Positions 46,501-63,588 of a stretch of DNA of 64,000 nucleotides are shown here, piece after piece; the stretch's first letter is position 1; each line of letters starts with the position of its first letter. Both the position numbers and the translations under genes were made by a program. Location of the stretch: contig CM059621.1 in NCBI GenBank assembly GCA_030435675.1, positions 10,292,001-10,356,000 of the forward strand, given 5' to 3'. The notes under the pieces were generated by a model that was not told the DNA's origin, made no database searches, and saw nothing but the letters and a program-made list of their open reading frames with translations. Source of the DNA: Steinernema hermaphroditum (taxonomy: Eukaryota > Nematoda > Chromadorea > Rhabditida > Steinernematidae).

Positions 46501-49500
46501 TCTCCTCCGTCTGCTTCAAGTAGTTCTCCGTCAAGTAGGAGGCTGAACGAACTGTTCGCTGGAGATTCAACTCGGGTGCCTACCTTCTACGTAGACCCAT
46601 TCGCGAACCTTTTCCTTGATATCAGATTCCGAGGGCATCGAGGACTGCTGCGCCTTCCCGGAGCCGCCAGAGTGGGACGCCGAGGTTTTGGAGAAGGAGG
46701 GCAGTCGGAGTGCGCTGAGAAATGAGTTGGCGGAGGCGGCGACGGCGCGCTTCTTGCTATCTTTTTCCTTCTTGCCCGTGCTGTCCGACGACGTCTTTCG
46801 ACCCTTCTTCGGAGGCGCCGACGTCTCTCCACCCGGGGTTGCGTCTTCTTGGCTCCCACTGCTCGAGGCCGGACGCGTTCTCAGTCGGGACCCGATCCCG
46901 GAGGGCGATGCCTTCTAAACACAGCTATGACCACCCGAGGGACTCCGCTTACCGATGAATCGACCGACGGCGTGTATGACTCAATCAGTTTGGACACGAG
47001 GTGGGCAATTCCTAAACACTTTTTGAAAACCAGATAACGGGCTCCACTACCTTCTTTCTTGAACACAGGACCGTAGACGTTGGGGAGCTTCTCCAGAAGC
47101 AAGTGGACCAACTGGAGTCCTGAGACGACCAAGCTGATCTCCTTGGGCTGAGAGCTGCTCAGAGCGCCAGCTATGTGGCCGGAGAGGGGAAGCTTGGACA
47201 GCAGCGACTCCATGTCCTCTCCGATGGCGTAGATCATCCTCATTATCACGCGAAGGGTCTCGAAGCGTAGAGCCGTTGCACTCTGAAGGGCGGTCATGGT
47301 ACAGAGTACGGTAGAGAGGCTCACCGAAGTGGAGTCGATCTGTACCAGAATCGGGAGAAGCTGCTCGATGACACTGATGAGGGCGGTTTTGTCTTCGGAG
47401 AGGAGAGAGGTGCGGACATCGTTGCCGCTGTGGTCGGTGGGCCAGTCGTTGCCGGGCAGAGAACCCATGAGGACCGAGGAAACTCCCGACTGGTGCGAGA
47501 TTCTTCTGGCGATGCTGCGCTGCATGCCCGTCGTCTGGTTCACCTGCACCGAGGAGGCCAGGTTGATCGTGTAAGGCTGCCCGCCGATTTCGAGCACGAC
47601 GTCGTTCTCGCCGTTCTCGCGCGCTATCTCGATGACTCTGTTGTCGTTGGGAGAGTACGGTCTCCACTGGCCCTCGTCGTCCTGCCACACCCACGACAGC
47701 ACAGGCTGCCCGCATACGGTAGTGGCGGAAGCTGTCAGGGCTCGGTCGATTTCGAAAATGCCGTCGACCGCCAGGCGGGGAAGCAGTTCTCTGAAGAAGA
47801 GGGTCGAGTCATCCACGTGGGAAGAACCTACCCGATGAGCGCCACGAGTTCGTGTATCTGGGGCGCCGGACGGCTGACGAGTTCTACCTCGTGTTTGCCG
47901 CTGTCGGCTCCCGCCAGGAGGGTGCGGATCGTGACGGCGAAGTCCATCTTGACCAGCGCGACGGCAATGTCACTGCACTTGCTGGCCATCAGCCGGAGGG
48001 TGCGGACCAGGGAAAGGAATGTGTTCGAGCCGATGCTCATCGGTTGCACCACGAGCTGAAGAGGAAGTGTCAGCGCTACGGTAACCACTCTGCACGTACC
48101 AGTTGCTGAACGTTTTTGAGGAAGATGTAGTCCTCCCCAGCGATTTCGCGTAGTTTCTCTGGGTGTGCCTTCATGTTGTCCACGAGTCGAGAGAAGAGCA
48201 AACAGACGGACTCCAGAGAACGCTTGTCCTGCAACCTTTTGAGTCAGAACCGTCTCAGGCACACCTTGGCCCTACATCCATGCCAAACCGTTGCGTAAGA
48301 TCTGTCAGTGAGTCCTTCACGTGGCTGAAGTCGTGGGCGGTCACGTAAAGTGCGCAGTTGGCAGCTATTTGAAAGGCGAGCCGTTGACTCGGCAGTGAGA
48401 AGAAGTCAACGTGGGAGATTGTGGCAGCGATTCCGCCCTGCAGCATGATGTTCTTCCCGTTCCTCTTCGACATCACCTCGAGGGCGATCAGCGACTGCTC
48501 GGCGACGTCGATGCACTCGATCCGCTTGAGCTTCTCAAGGAGAAGGGGAACAGCCTCTACGATCACGGGAAGCGATCGGGGCAGCGCCTCCAGCATGTTC
48601 GTTATGCAGCGAGCGCTCGCCAGCATCTGAATGGGTAGGTACTCACAGTGGACGGCGCGGAGACATACCAGCTCAAAGTTGTGCTCCTTCTGCAGGAGGG
48701 TCAAAAGGCACTGAAGAATTTCCCTAACGGGCAGGTTTGGAAGGCTCTCTTCGTTTCCGAGCAACAGCATCTCAGCTAGCTCTACCGCAGCCTCCTCCTG
48801 GCGAATCTCGTTGCTGCTCCGCAGTCCTTCCAGGATCGCCATTGTGCGGCTATCTGCAAAGGCTTTAGTAAACTCTCATCCACCAGGCTCTGTGAATTTA
48901 AGCTTAGAAGCAATGCAATATGTGTTCGCTTTGCGCACATTGGCTTTCAACGGATTTTACGAAAGAGAAGGAAGGCTTACTGGTGGCTCCAAGATGATGC
49001 GACATCGAGATGGCGGCGCTTGAGCTTCCACTGCTGCCACCTCCGAGGAACTGCTGCATGCGGGGAACCAAGGTGCCCAGAAAGGCGGAAGCCGCGTGCA
49101 CTGCGTGATTCCTGAAAGAGACAATCTTACTGGATGCCGTTCTCTCCTTCGGTGTGCGTTTTCAATTTCAGCGAGCTTCCCCCTCTGTTCACTTGGACAC
49201 CCGTGACTATCACATCTACAGGGCTAACCTTGTACTGGTGGACGAGCTAGGGTAGTGCGCGGCGGAATCGCCAAAGGCACTAGGGCCGAGTTCCGTGCTC
49301 TGAAGAGGTGCAAAGTCACTGTTCACTGGGACCTGTGCAGAGCCTCCACCCGAGGGGACACCAAACGCGGACGGTCCCGCAAACGAGTGCTCAGCGGACG
49401 ATATTCCTAAAACAAGCCTCGGCGCCGGCGGTTGTACCAACGGAGGCGCGTCAGCGAACGAGTGCGTGTGGGTGCTGCTTAGGAACTCCATCGATGAGAG

Positions 49501-50608
49501 GTGGTTGATCGAGCTACACGGGACCTGGCTAGATGAGAGGGTTGGGTAATTCAAGTTCTGCAAATCAAAGTAAGCATTCGTGCGCAGTTCGATTCCCAAC
49601 CGCGTTCGGGTAGCCGAAGGAGACGCTCGGGTCCGCAAAGTAGGGGACTCCATATCCTATTCCGTGCTGGTAGAACGCTACGCGATGGTTATCGAGAGAT
49701 GGAGCAAAACTCAAGGAGGAAACTGTTCCAGATGTAGCCCCTCTAAAATGGCTCCCGTCAGGGTTGGGACGTCCGCGGAATCACCCCAGGATTATCTCAA
49801 ACACCCCTGTCCCCATGTCCCCCCTTCCCCGAATCCATGAGCATGATCACTTACTCGGCGAAGGTGCGGGCGACGTCGCCGTCTTGGCCGCCACCGAAGC
49901 TCATCGAGGAGGGACTGCCCTCGCCCAACTGCGCCGCGTCGTCCGACTGGGGCATCCTAGAAGAACGTGACGACGAAGCGCCCTGCTGACCCGAGCTACT
50001 CCTTCGCGAAATGCTGCAATGAGGGTGTTATGGGGAAGGGGGCCACTGCAAGGATTACTGTATGGAGGCCCGCTGTCTGACAGCTTGTGTGCGAGATCCT
50101 TGAGGCTGGTCAGGGACAGGCTGGCTCTGTGACGAAGACGGCTGCAAGAGCTGTGCTGAAGGGGAGTCATCATGTGGAGACAAACCTGAGAGCCCATCTG
50201 ACGAACACGTGAGCGTGTCAAACGCCGGTCACCCGACTCCTGCTGGTTAGGGAAGAAGTCCGTCAAGTGCTTCAATTGACGACTATAGGCAGTGCGCGAA
50301 TTCGGAGACTCTGCTCCTTGGCCGGGGGCAAAGTTTATGACTCCTGGAGACGACCGCGGTTCAGTCGACGCAGAAGAAGCTCGGCTGGATGTGGACGGGT
50401 TGAGGTCATCAGAAGTCCGTCCCTCAGCGGCCCGGGACAGTTTGCGCAGTTTTGAGAACCCGGAGCCAGAACAAGAAGCGACGGCGGCAGAAGCGGGTGC
50501 TCCTTCGGTGTGCGAAGCGGTCGCAGGAGAGTTGCGTTTTCTCTGCAGATGCGGTCCCTCGGAGTTTGCAGATGACGACGAAGGTTTCGCCGATTCAGAA
50601 CTCGACAT
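43596..50608 (-). CDS. trip12: HECT-type E3 ubiquitin ligase TRIP12
   Basis: Large nuclear ubiquitin ligase (ubiquitin-fusion-degradation and DNA-damage pathways in other animals). The ATG at 50608 lies 10 nt after GTTTTCAG. The N-terminus is Ser/Pro-rich and disordered (about 50608-49220). Armadillo-like repeats follow (GLRSSNEIRQEEAAVELAEM, LASARCITNMLEALPRSLPV, about 48840-47830). A WWE domain lies at about 47700-47550 (WVWQDDEGQWRPYSPNDNR). A linker with low-complexity Ser/Lys follows. The HECT domain begins RRKITVDRNDLLNNAQTVM, with EISFAGEAGTGFGPTLEFYS, and ends TCYNYLKVPPYSS. The catalytic Cys codon is at 43692-43694. The stop TAA is at 43596-43598. By span and mean intron size about 1,900-2,000 residues, near the human length; many exons with introns of 40-60 nt. 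Confidence 0.93.
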
Positions 50609-51907
50609 GGGCCTCAAGCTGAAAACAAGTTTTTAGTGATCACGTGTCGCCGCCATGAAGGCCACACAGTCGAAGAGCTGCGGAATCCGCGTCAACAAGT
50701 ATCAGAGAACGCTAGCTGTCCACGGCCATGCACACCTCGCCCTGGGTCCTTTGGCTCACTGTTTTCCTACTCTTCTCCCAAAAAAACGTGGTGTCCAAAG
50801 AGAGCTTGTGATTGAATGTCAGCACGAAGCGGAGCGAAGGAATCGATTGGACAACCGCGGCGTTCGTTTGGCATGGCGGCGAACGCTCGCCGAGTGATTG
50901 ACTGCCAGGGTCGTCACTTTGTACTTTTCGAGCAAGCAAGGGACAACATTGATGCGCAGGCCCTCAATACGCCATTTACAATCGACGTACGGGCGTAGCC
51001 ACGCTGAGATTGACTAACTGCTGACCTATGTCTTGCGGAAACCGTCGCATCTTTTGACTTCTTTATCTGCGCAGTTTTACTGTATCTTAAGACTACACAA
51101 GGGACAAACTGCGCAATCCGAAGCACCGTGCTCGCATATCGACTAGCGTCACGGACCGCATATACAACAACATCGACTGCGGGACGCAACTGGGTCGAAC
51201 GACGTGCCTGAGAGGGATACTGTATCGACGCTCTCAAAGAGAGCGCTGCTGCTAGGATAATTCTATACTTAGCACCTTGTGCAGTGTGGCGATTTGCCAA
51301 AACATACAATTCCACAACGATCCATAAGTGTCACCGTTTCTCCGACACTTGCGATCCGACGACTCGGCGATACATAAATGGACATGTGTGATCATCGAAG
51401 GCATCGCAACGCAACTATAAATGACGTTTCTTTCGAACGCCACATCACAGTGTGCGCCAAACTCGGCGCCATACGCCCATGTCCTCGAAATCACGACTTT
51501 CGTTTGTCTTTCGAAATCTGACGTTCACCATCCAGCGCACCCGAGGTTCTGTTCGCCCGCTTGCGAACCAGCTAATGCTCTCACAACGACATTCCTTAGT
51601 CGGGCAGCGCTGTGGCGGCCACCAGACGACGCGTCTCTTCTGCGGTCGGCTCTTACTTTCGCAACCAATCGATTTTGGGATTTTGTATATTTTCTGTAGT
51701 TTACGCTTTAAAATGTAGTTTCGTGCACGGGTACGGTTCGTGTGCTTACGGTATATCGTCCTCAGGTCAATGCCTTGTTTTCTATATGTGAGCCGTTGTT
51801 ATCCGTTTGAAACGGCGATTAGCGATGGCTCTCCTCGCATCGAGCACTGTAGAGCGAAGTGCCAGATTATGTAACGGTGCCATTCTAGGTAAACTTTATA
51901 ACGCGTT
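50609..51907. other. divergent promoter region of TRIP12 and DDX3, no gene seen
   Basis: 1.3 kb between two divergent genes. Reading frames here are short and lack splice or domain support. It includes several AATTC/GTA-rich words but no recognisable RNA gene. Confidence 0.5.
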
Positions 51908-54384
<2,477 letters not shown>

Positions 54385-55148
54385 TATTCCTATTCCTCAT
54401 TAATCTCTAATTCTTCTACACTTTATTTGTCTTCTAAGTATATGTCTTGTGCTACTAATTGTTGTTTGTGTTGTCCAATATTACGCATCTTGTGCGCACC
54501 TTTATCTATTTTCTGTGCAAACGTGACACTCATATTGGTGACAGTTCATTGTTTAGGGTACACAATTGTTGATTACTGTCTTTCCCTGCAACACTTCGTT
54601 GATGTTACTTGTCTCAAGCCCCTTGTTTGTAGGTCGTACCTACTGGTGTTCACGGGTATACATGCTTGTGTATATCAGTGATGAATCTGCGATCTTCTTG
54701 AATTGATCTGATTGCTGAACAGGTGCTGTTCATTTGTTTGTTGTAGTCGCACTCTCTTCACCGACGTGTCCAAGCCTTGTGACTTTCCCTACTCCGCGCA
54801 ACAGTGTCCCAGTATTAGGTCTGTACTCACCTCTCCTCGAGCATCGTTTGGCCGTCTTGATGAAGTTAGCTTCCTATCCTATCAGATTTACACTCTTTTC
54901 TCCTTAATCCTTATTTCTGCTCCTGCTCTGTTTTTGTTCCATTTGTACGGGTGTTAGCGCCCTTTCCTAAGGAAAGAGGACGGAGAAAAGAGGACATGGA
55001 GATCGACGGGATTATTTGGGGTACCTTCCTTTATTGTCCATTCTACTTCCCCGCAACTGTAATACTAACATCTCTGATTGTATCCTGAACAAGAGTGCTG
55101 TGCACCTTTTGATTACTCTTATTTTTCGTTGTAACGTCGTCTTGTGTG

Positions 55149-55154
55149 AATAAA
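55149..55154 (+). terminator. poly(A) signal of DDX3
   Basis: AATAAA about 765 nt after the DDX3 stop, giving a T-rich 3' UTR. Only about 100 bp separate it from the next start codon (MOSPD-like at 55264). Confidence 0.6.
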
Positions 55155-55263
55155 ATAATTATTCCTTTTTGATTAAGACCCACACGTGCAGGCATAACTG
55201 GTTTGAGACATCCACACTATTTTTCTTCCGATCGATGCCAGGAAGCGTGCCCGCCTATAACAG

Positions 55264-56138
55264 ATGGAGTCGAGTCTTCGTTCGAACATGAACGTGGAGG
55301 CCAGTCCGGGTTCCCTCCCGATCTTCCTCTTCCCGAACGCCATCCACTTCGACTACTCCCATCCGCGCGAGAGGAAGACGCTCACTCTGTACAATCCGTA
55401 CGACTTTCCCATCGTCTACAAAGGTAAATAGTCCGGCGACAGCGTTCGTGGGGTGAATTCGGTGGTTGCAGTGCTATCGACTGCTTCTCGGCGATACACT
55501 GTCCTGGAGCCCACTGGTATTGTGAATCCAAAGCGCGCCATAGACATGTAAACTGCTCTGGCGAGTGATGCTTCACCTGTCGAGCACGTTTAGATCGATC
55601 AGACACATGTCAGCCAACGAGAGGATCTCCCTGGGAGTCGTGGACTACTTCAAGGTGGAGATCCATCGCGAGCGGGACGCCTCTGTAGGGGAAGACTAGA
55701 GGTTCGGAGTAAATGACCTCTTCAGGTGCACGGGAACAAGCTGATCCAGGTGCGCGTGCTGGAAAACCTGGAGGAGGAGAAAGAGTCCATCGAAAGGAGC
55801 TCCTTCCACAATGTGCCTCGGGCGCGGCGGACCTCACAGTCGACGCCGGAGTCGTCGCGGCAGCGGCAGTTCGTGCCGGATGACAGTGTCGGTTACCTCC
55901 TTCTCCTTGTGCCTAGTATCTCGAGAGTGTTTAGATCTCCAACAGGAACTTCCTCATGCTCGTATTCCTGGCCCTGGGCATAGCACTCGTACTGACGTTT
56001 CCGACCTACCACGAGCCGTCATCAGCCGAGTCCATAGTTCCTCCGATCCTGCACCCGTCGGTCTCACAGAAAATCTTCTTCTCATTTCTGCTCGGAATCA
56101 TCGTGGCCGTGCTGTTGATGCGACCAAGGCTCAGCTGA
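55264..56138 (+). CDS. MSP-domain membrane protein, MOSPD1/MOSPD3-like
   Basis: Tail-anchored ER protein with a major sperm protein (VAP-like) domain. The start at 55264 begins MESSLRSNMNVEASP. The MSP fold shows as LFPNAIHFDYSHPRERKTLT, YNPYDFPIVYKVLSTASRRY, LEPTGIVNPKRAIDI, SIRHMSANERISLGVVDYFK and LIQVRVLENLEEEKES, matching MOSPD1 in order. Two C-terminal helices follow (LMLVFLALGIALVLTFPTY and IFFSFLLGIIVAVLLM), separated by ESIVPPILHPSVSQK, the MOSPD1/3 signature. The stop TGA is at 56136-56138. About 205 residues, five exons. It lies close downstream of DDX3 on the same strand and may be a second cistron. Confidence 0.85.
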
Positions 56139-56253
56139 CAGTAGCTGCGCCGTCACCACGTAACTGCCGTACTCCACTATGATGTGTCCCTTGTAAATAC
56201 CACATCCTGTACATTTCTGGAGCTTTCTTTCTTCAGCACCTGCTGTGTCTTTC

Positions 56254-56259
56254 AATAAA
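56254..56259 (+). terminator. poly(A) signal of the MOSPD-like gene
   Basis: AATAAA 115 nt downstream of the stop codon at 56136-56138. Confidence 0.6.
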
Positions 56260-56391
56260 TTCTAGTACAAGCGGCTGGCTAGATTGCTGCTAAACGCTGT
56301 TCTCTAGCTCGTGCGCACAACTGAGAGTACGGTAACGATATGGCACAAGCTCTGGTTTTAACCGCGAAATTTATCTTTTAGGAAGAGCATA

Positions 56392-58141
56392 TCACATCGA
56401 CTTTGCTTCTTGAACACACAGGTCCGCCGCTGTTCCTCTCGGGCTAGAACACGTATGTAGTCGTCATGGGTGCTCCTTACCTGGGAAGATTTGAGGCACT
56501 GGGCGACAAGGAGTCGAGGTCGCTTTCCGGGAAAGAGAGCAGCGAAATGGAAGCGGAAGGCGCCTCGTGCCCTCGGGAACCGAAGTCGATCGACGTCCAG
56601 TCCACGATGTTCGTTTGGTTCTCATAGTACTCAAGCTCTTTGCGCACTTTGTCCAGAGCCTCGGGCACCTGACCCAAGTTGTAGGGAATGTCGAGTGAAA
56701 TTAGCGCCATGAGCCGAATCACATCGACATTGTGTGAGAGTGGCTGAGGTCAGCATGAAATCCTGAGCTTGGGCTGCGTCCTCACCTTGTTCGAATTTGC
56801 TCGGGACGCGTGTTTCCTCAGCGACCTGGGACGGCTCGCGTGCACAGCGCTCATACCCGTCACCTTTAAACTGCTGAAGGAGGGTGGCAGCTCGTCAGCG
56901 GAGTCGGAACTGTCAGCGTCGGCGCCTTCCTGCTTCTTGGGAACGCTGTCCAGTTGCCTGATGAGAAACTGGAAGTAGTTCACCAGACGACAGCAGGCCC
57001 GTTTCTGTTCGGAGAACGGCTCGAATTCGTCGTAGTCCCGACCTAAGCCTCGTCGTGGACCTGCACAGAGCTCGCTGCCTACCTGCGTTCGTCGCGTTGG
57101 GGCAGCTAGGAGGAAGTTCCAGGCCATCGTGATGTCTCTAAAGATCCTTTATGCTAGCGGACGGTTTTCTTCGGGGTGCCTCAAGCATCCTAAGCTGTCA
57201 CCTACCTTAAAACGGCGCCAATCGTTGTAGGCGTGCCGTTCCCGCTGGTATTTCTCGACCGTATTGCGTTTGCTCTTGTACAAATCGTGTATGTAGCGTC
57301 GCTTCTCGTGCAACGGTTTCAGAATCTTTCTGATATCGTCTTTACACCTCCGAATTTTAGAGTCCTCGCTGCGTATCTCCATTCGGATGCCCTTAAACAT
57401 TACAGTATGCAAAGTACGGTACTCATGAGTCACTTTTAGCTCTGCACGTCTTGTGTTCATCTCATGGCGGTGCCGGCCTACTGCAGCCTTTAGAGAGTTG
57501 TACGTTCTGTGAGAGGACGGTTTCAGAGAGTTTTCGGGTTTCCAGGATTACCTGAACTTGTTGACATTCCTTTTGATTTTGTCAATTTGGCTAACTAGGC
57601 TTTGTTCCTCTCGGATCCCGCAGAACTTTCCATTCGTGTACTGTTCCTGCAGCATCGCCAGCTTAGCCAGCGCCGTTTCCTCTGATTTATAGAACATATC
57701 CCTCTCCATGGCTGAAATATCGTCTTCCTTCAACGACGACAGTTGGGTTAAGTGTGTTCGGGAGTCATACCAAACTGTTTACTCGACCTCTTAGGTCGTC
57801 GACGACCGATCTCAGGTCACCTTCGTTTTCTACCAAGGGGGAACAAATGCGCTCGAGGTTCGACCTTTTTTCTTTTATCAGTTTTAGGGACGACGAGGTT
57901 TCCTCAGTCCAGAATTCGTCAATCTTAAGTGGTATCAAAAGGAGTGGTTTTAACGGTTCTCCAAACCTCTTTGTGCACTTTCTTAATCTCCTGGTTGAGA
58001 CGTTTTACCTTAAAGCTATGCGATGTAAAAAATGGACGACGGTCAACAAACCAGTGACTCAAAAGCGATTTTATTGGGAGGTTCCGGCGTACGTGCGTCG
58101 GCATCCGGAAGCATCGTTACTGACAGTAACCCAGGCACCAT
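56392..58141 (-). CDS. coiled-coil protein, BFR1-like
   Basis: Mostly helical charged protein, probably RNA- or ribosome-associated if the BFR1 likeness holds. The first ATG after an in-frame stop is at 58141; a second ATG is at 58114. It joins across a 43-nt intron (IAFESL|VKRLNQEIKKVHKEVWRT). Then come LIKEKRSNLERICSPLVENE, TALAKLAMLQEQYTNGKFC, IREEQSLVSQIDKIKRNVNK and KSKRNTVEKYQRERHAYNDW. This order, a basic coiled coil with an L..EE..L..I..LK.. segment, recalls yeast Bfr1 and relatives. The C-terminal third is less helical (EQKRACCRLVNYFQFLIRQL, IPYNLGQVPEALDKVRKELE). After a last small intron it ends GTAADLCVQEAKSM with TGA at 56392-56394. About 480 residues. The coding call is good, the family name moderate. 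Confidence 0.6.
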
Positions 58142-61418
<3,277 letters not shown>

Positions 61419-61533
61419 GCGTGCCGTGTTTGCATCCTGGCCGACTTTGTTCCCTTCTACGTAACTTGTTATTAATGCGCCCCGGCGACATCGTTATTTT
61501 TGGTTAATACCCAACAGTTGTTCTTTTGTTGAA

Positions 61534-61539
61534 AATAAA
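61534..61539 (+). terminator. poly(A) signal of PABP
   Basis: AATAAA 116 nt after the PABP stop codon; the only canonical hexamer in this 3' UTR. Confidence 0.65.
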
Positions 61540-61843
61540 ACCATGTTCGTGATTTTCCATTATTGTGCGATGTCGTCTTGGTTTGTTCGATTGGCTGGCA
61601 TTGTAGCACTCCTTTAGTCTTTGTTATCTTGCCAATCATTTCGAATGCTCTACTCTTTCATCCTAACAATCACGTATTTTTGACTGATTTGGCCGGGGTT
61701 GAACGTGTACCTAATGCTACCATGGTTTTCGATAAAGTTGAGTCTGTTATGATGGCTGTCTTCTGTCCTGTTTGTCTCGGTTAGATTCTGTGGCGCAAGT
61801 AGAGGATCGGGGAGCTGTTTTCTATTTCAGAGGACCAGCAGTG

Positions 61844-62533
61844 ATGAAAGACGGTAGCTCGTGTTCAGACAGCGCAACCGCGGCCTACAAGGAGAATCTT
61901 GCCGGTCGAGGACTGTTTCCTGCGGCCATCAGATCCCAGTTGGCTTACCAGGCGCATCAGATGAAGGCTTCCACGGTAAGTGGCCATCATGTGAGTTCTG
62001 GCGGGAAAGACGTGTTTAGACGGCCGAGAAGACAAGCAGGGCCTCGGAGGTGCGGTGCCCTCACTGCCACATCGTGTTGTCGCCGGAGCTCGGGACTTGT
62101 CGCCTTCTGCTCGGGAAAAGGAGGAAAAATACGAGGTATGAGGAGCTGCTTTCCAGCAGTAAACGGAGTTCCAGGCGTGCGGAGCTGCTTACTGAGTGCC
62201 TAGGATGTGCAGCATCTCTGAGGTGTGGCATGCTCCCCTGCGTTACGAATGAGCGCGAAGAGTTCGCTTTTGGGTCCTCTGCGGTGGAATCGAAGAAATC
62301 TACGCCTGCTGCAAAGCACGAGAAGAACGTCACCCCGATCAGCATGGCCACCCCTCCTGTGAAGAAGTAAGTCACCGTTTCTTTCGCCCCTTTGCAAGTG
62401 GTTCAGGATTGGATCCTCCATAAAGAAGCGAAGCGGCGTCCGGAAGCTGGAACGCCTGGTGGCCTTCGAAAATAGTACCGCCCTGGAAACGCCCAAGACG
62501 TCGCTGTCCGCTTTTCTGTCATCACTCAAGTGA
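61844..62533 (+). CDS. C18orf21/RMP24-like protein (RNase MRP-associated family)
   Basis: Small basic zinc-binding protein. An acceptor TCTATTTCAG lies 13 nt before the ATG at 61844. It encodes AAYKENLAGRGLFPAAIRSQ and LAYQAHQMKAST, then after a 44-nt intron VRCPHCHIVLSPELGTCRLL, then ECLGCAASLRCG, giving two Cys pairs. A basic region (SIKKRSGVRKLERLVAFE) and the end LSAFLSSLK follow; the FLSSLK ending and the CPxC/CxxC layout match C18orf21, described as a subunit of RNase MRP. The stop is TGA at 62531-62533. About 205 residues, three exons. It lies about 290 bp downstream of the PABP poly(A) signal. Confidence 0.6.
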
Positions 62534-62544
62534 AATCTGTGACC

Positions 62545-62550
62545 TTTATT
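62545..62550 (-). terminator. poly(A) signal of the Shisa-like gene
   Basis: AATAAA on the minus strand, about 33 nt past the predicted stop at 62583-62585. It lies only 12 nt beyond the stop codon of the convergent plus-strand gene. Confidence 0.55.
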
Positions 62551-62582
62551 ATATGGCAATTCATATAAGTGCACTGTTGGCT

Positions 62583-63371
62583 TTACAGTCCTGAAAATAA
62601 TTGAATACATCCAGGCAGATACTACTTCTTCTTACTTCGGTTCTGAGACGACGATTTCTTTGGCGAGCTTCTTTTCTCTTTTTGATACACATGGCAATCC
62701 TAAAGAGGGGGTCGGTCGGACACAATTGATACGTAGAAACGTACAAGCAGCAGGGTGAGCAAAAACAGGCGAAGCAGCACAGCATCGTCAGTCCGATGAC
62801 TGAACCAAACGTCACCACAGTGATTCTAAATGGAGGGAGGCCTAGCCCCGGCTTCTGACCAGAGAGGGGAACAAGCCGTGGAGTCATGTCATGACTCTAC
62901 CGAACTTCCCCATCCCTGCTTCTGCTTACGTGGTTACGTCGGGGGCACAGGCCGTTTTCTCCTCGTCGGAATCGTTGCAGTGGTCGACCTATAATTACCC
63001 ATGGTTGTTGGCATCGAGCTGCGACTCACGGGGTAGCATTCGAAATAGCAGTATTCATTGCAATCCTAAATAAAGGCAGATCTATGAGACGAGAAGAAAC
63101 GAGGCATACATGGAGAGTTTCATAGCAGTCGACCAGAGCCCCGGCCACCGATGTCCCTCCGTCTTTGGCCTTAGCTTCCCGCCAGAGGAAGCATACTAAA
63201 TCGCGGGCATCTTGGAGTCTGCCGGGAAACCTCTCTTATCCTCCCTCTACGCACACCCCGTCACGTTGGAGAGATTTCTTCTGACGCCCGCACTTGCCTT
63301 CTCCGTGACACCTTCCCCGTTCGGAACTTACCTGTGAGCAGCAAGAAAGGAGATGCAGCGGACGATCGCAT
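62583..63371 (-). CDS. Shisa-like cysteine-rich single-pass membrane protein
   Basis: Small secretory-pathway membrane protein; Shisa proteins modulate receptors in other animals. The ATG at 63371 gives a signal peptide (MRSSAASPFLLLTVCFLW). After a 130-nt intron comes GGTSVAGALVDCYETLH, then two mini exons encoding DCNEYCYFECYP and VDHCNDSDEEKTACAPD, so six to seven extracellular cysteines. Then SHDMTPRLVPLSGQ and a transmembrane helix (ITVVTFGSVIGLTMLCCFAC) followed by FCSPCCL, the typical Cys cluster. A basic tail (YQKEKRSSPKKSSSQN) follows. With the last 45-nt intron the stop is at 62583-62585; without it, a stop occurs at 62622. About 150-160 residues, seven exons. Family call by layout only. 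Confidence 0.58.
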
Positions 63372-63588
63372 TTATTTACATCGAGCGTTCTCCCGGCGGT
63401 CGGTCGAGCGTCTCGCCCGCTACCCACCCGACTCGTCCGAGCGACGCGCCCCTCTCCGCCGTCGCTTTCTGTTCGAGTCATTTCCAGTTGCGGCGCCCCC
63501 TTCTGCGCTTATGACGACTGTGATCTCGCATCTGCCAATCAGCGAACATAGAATTAATAATTCTTCCGTGAACAAACAAAGCATATTA

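Noticed and set aside
54427..54957. Small plus-strand frames after DDX3
   Set aside because: They fall in the T-rich DDX3 3' UTR before its poly(A) signal and show no coding character.
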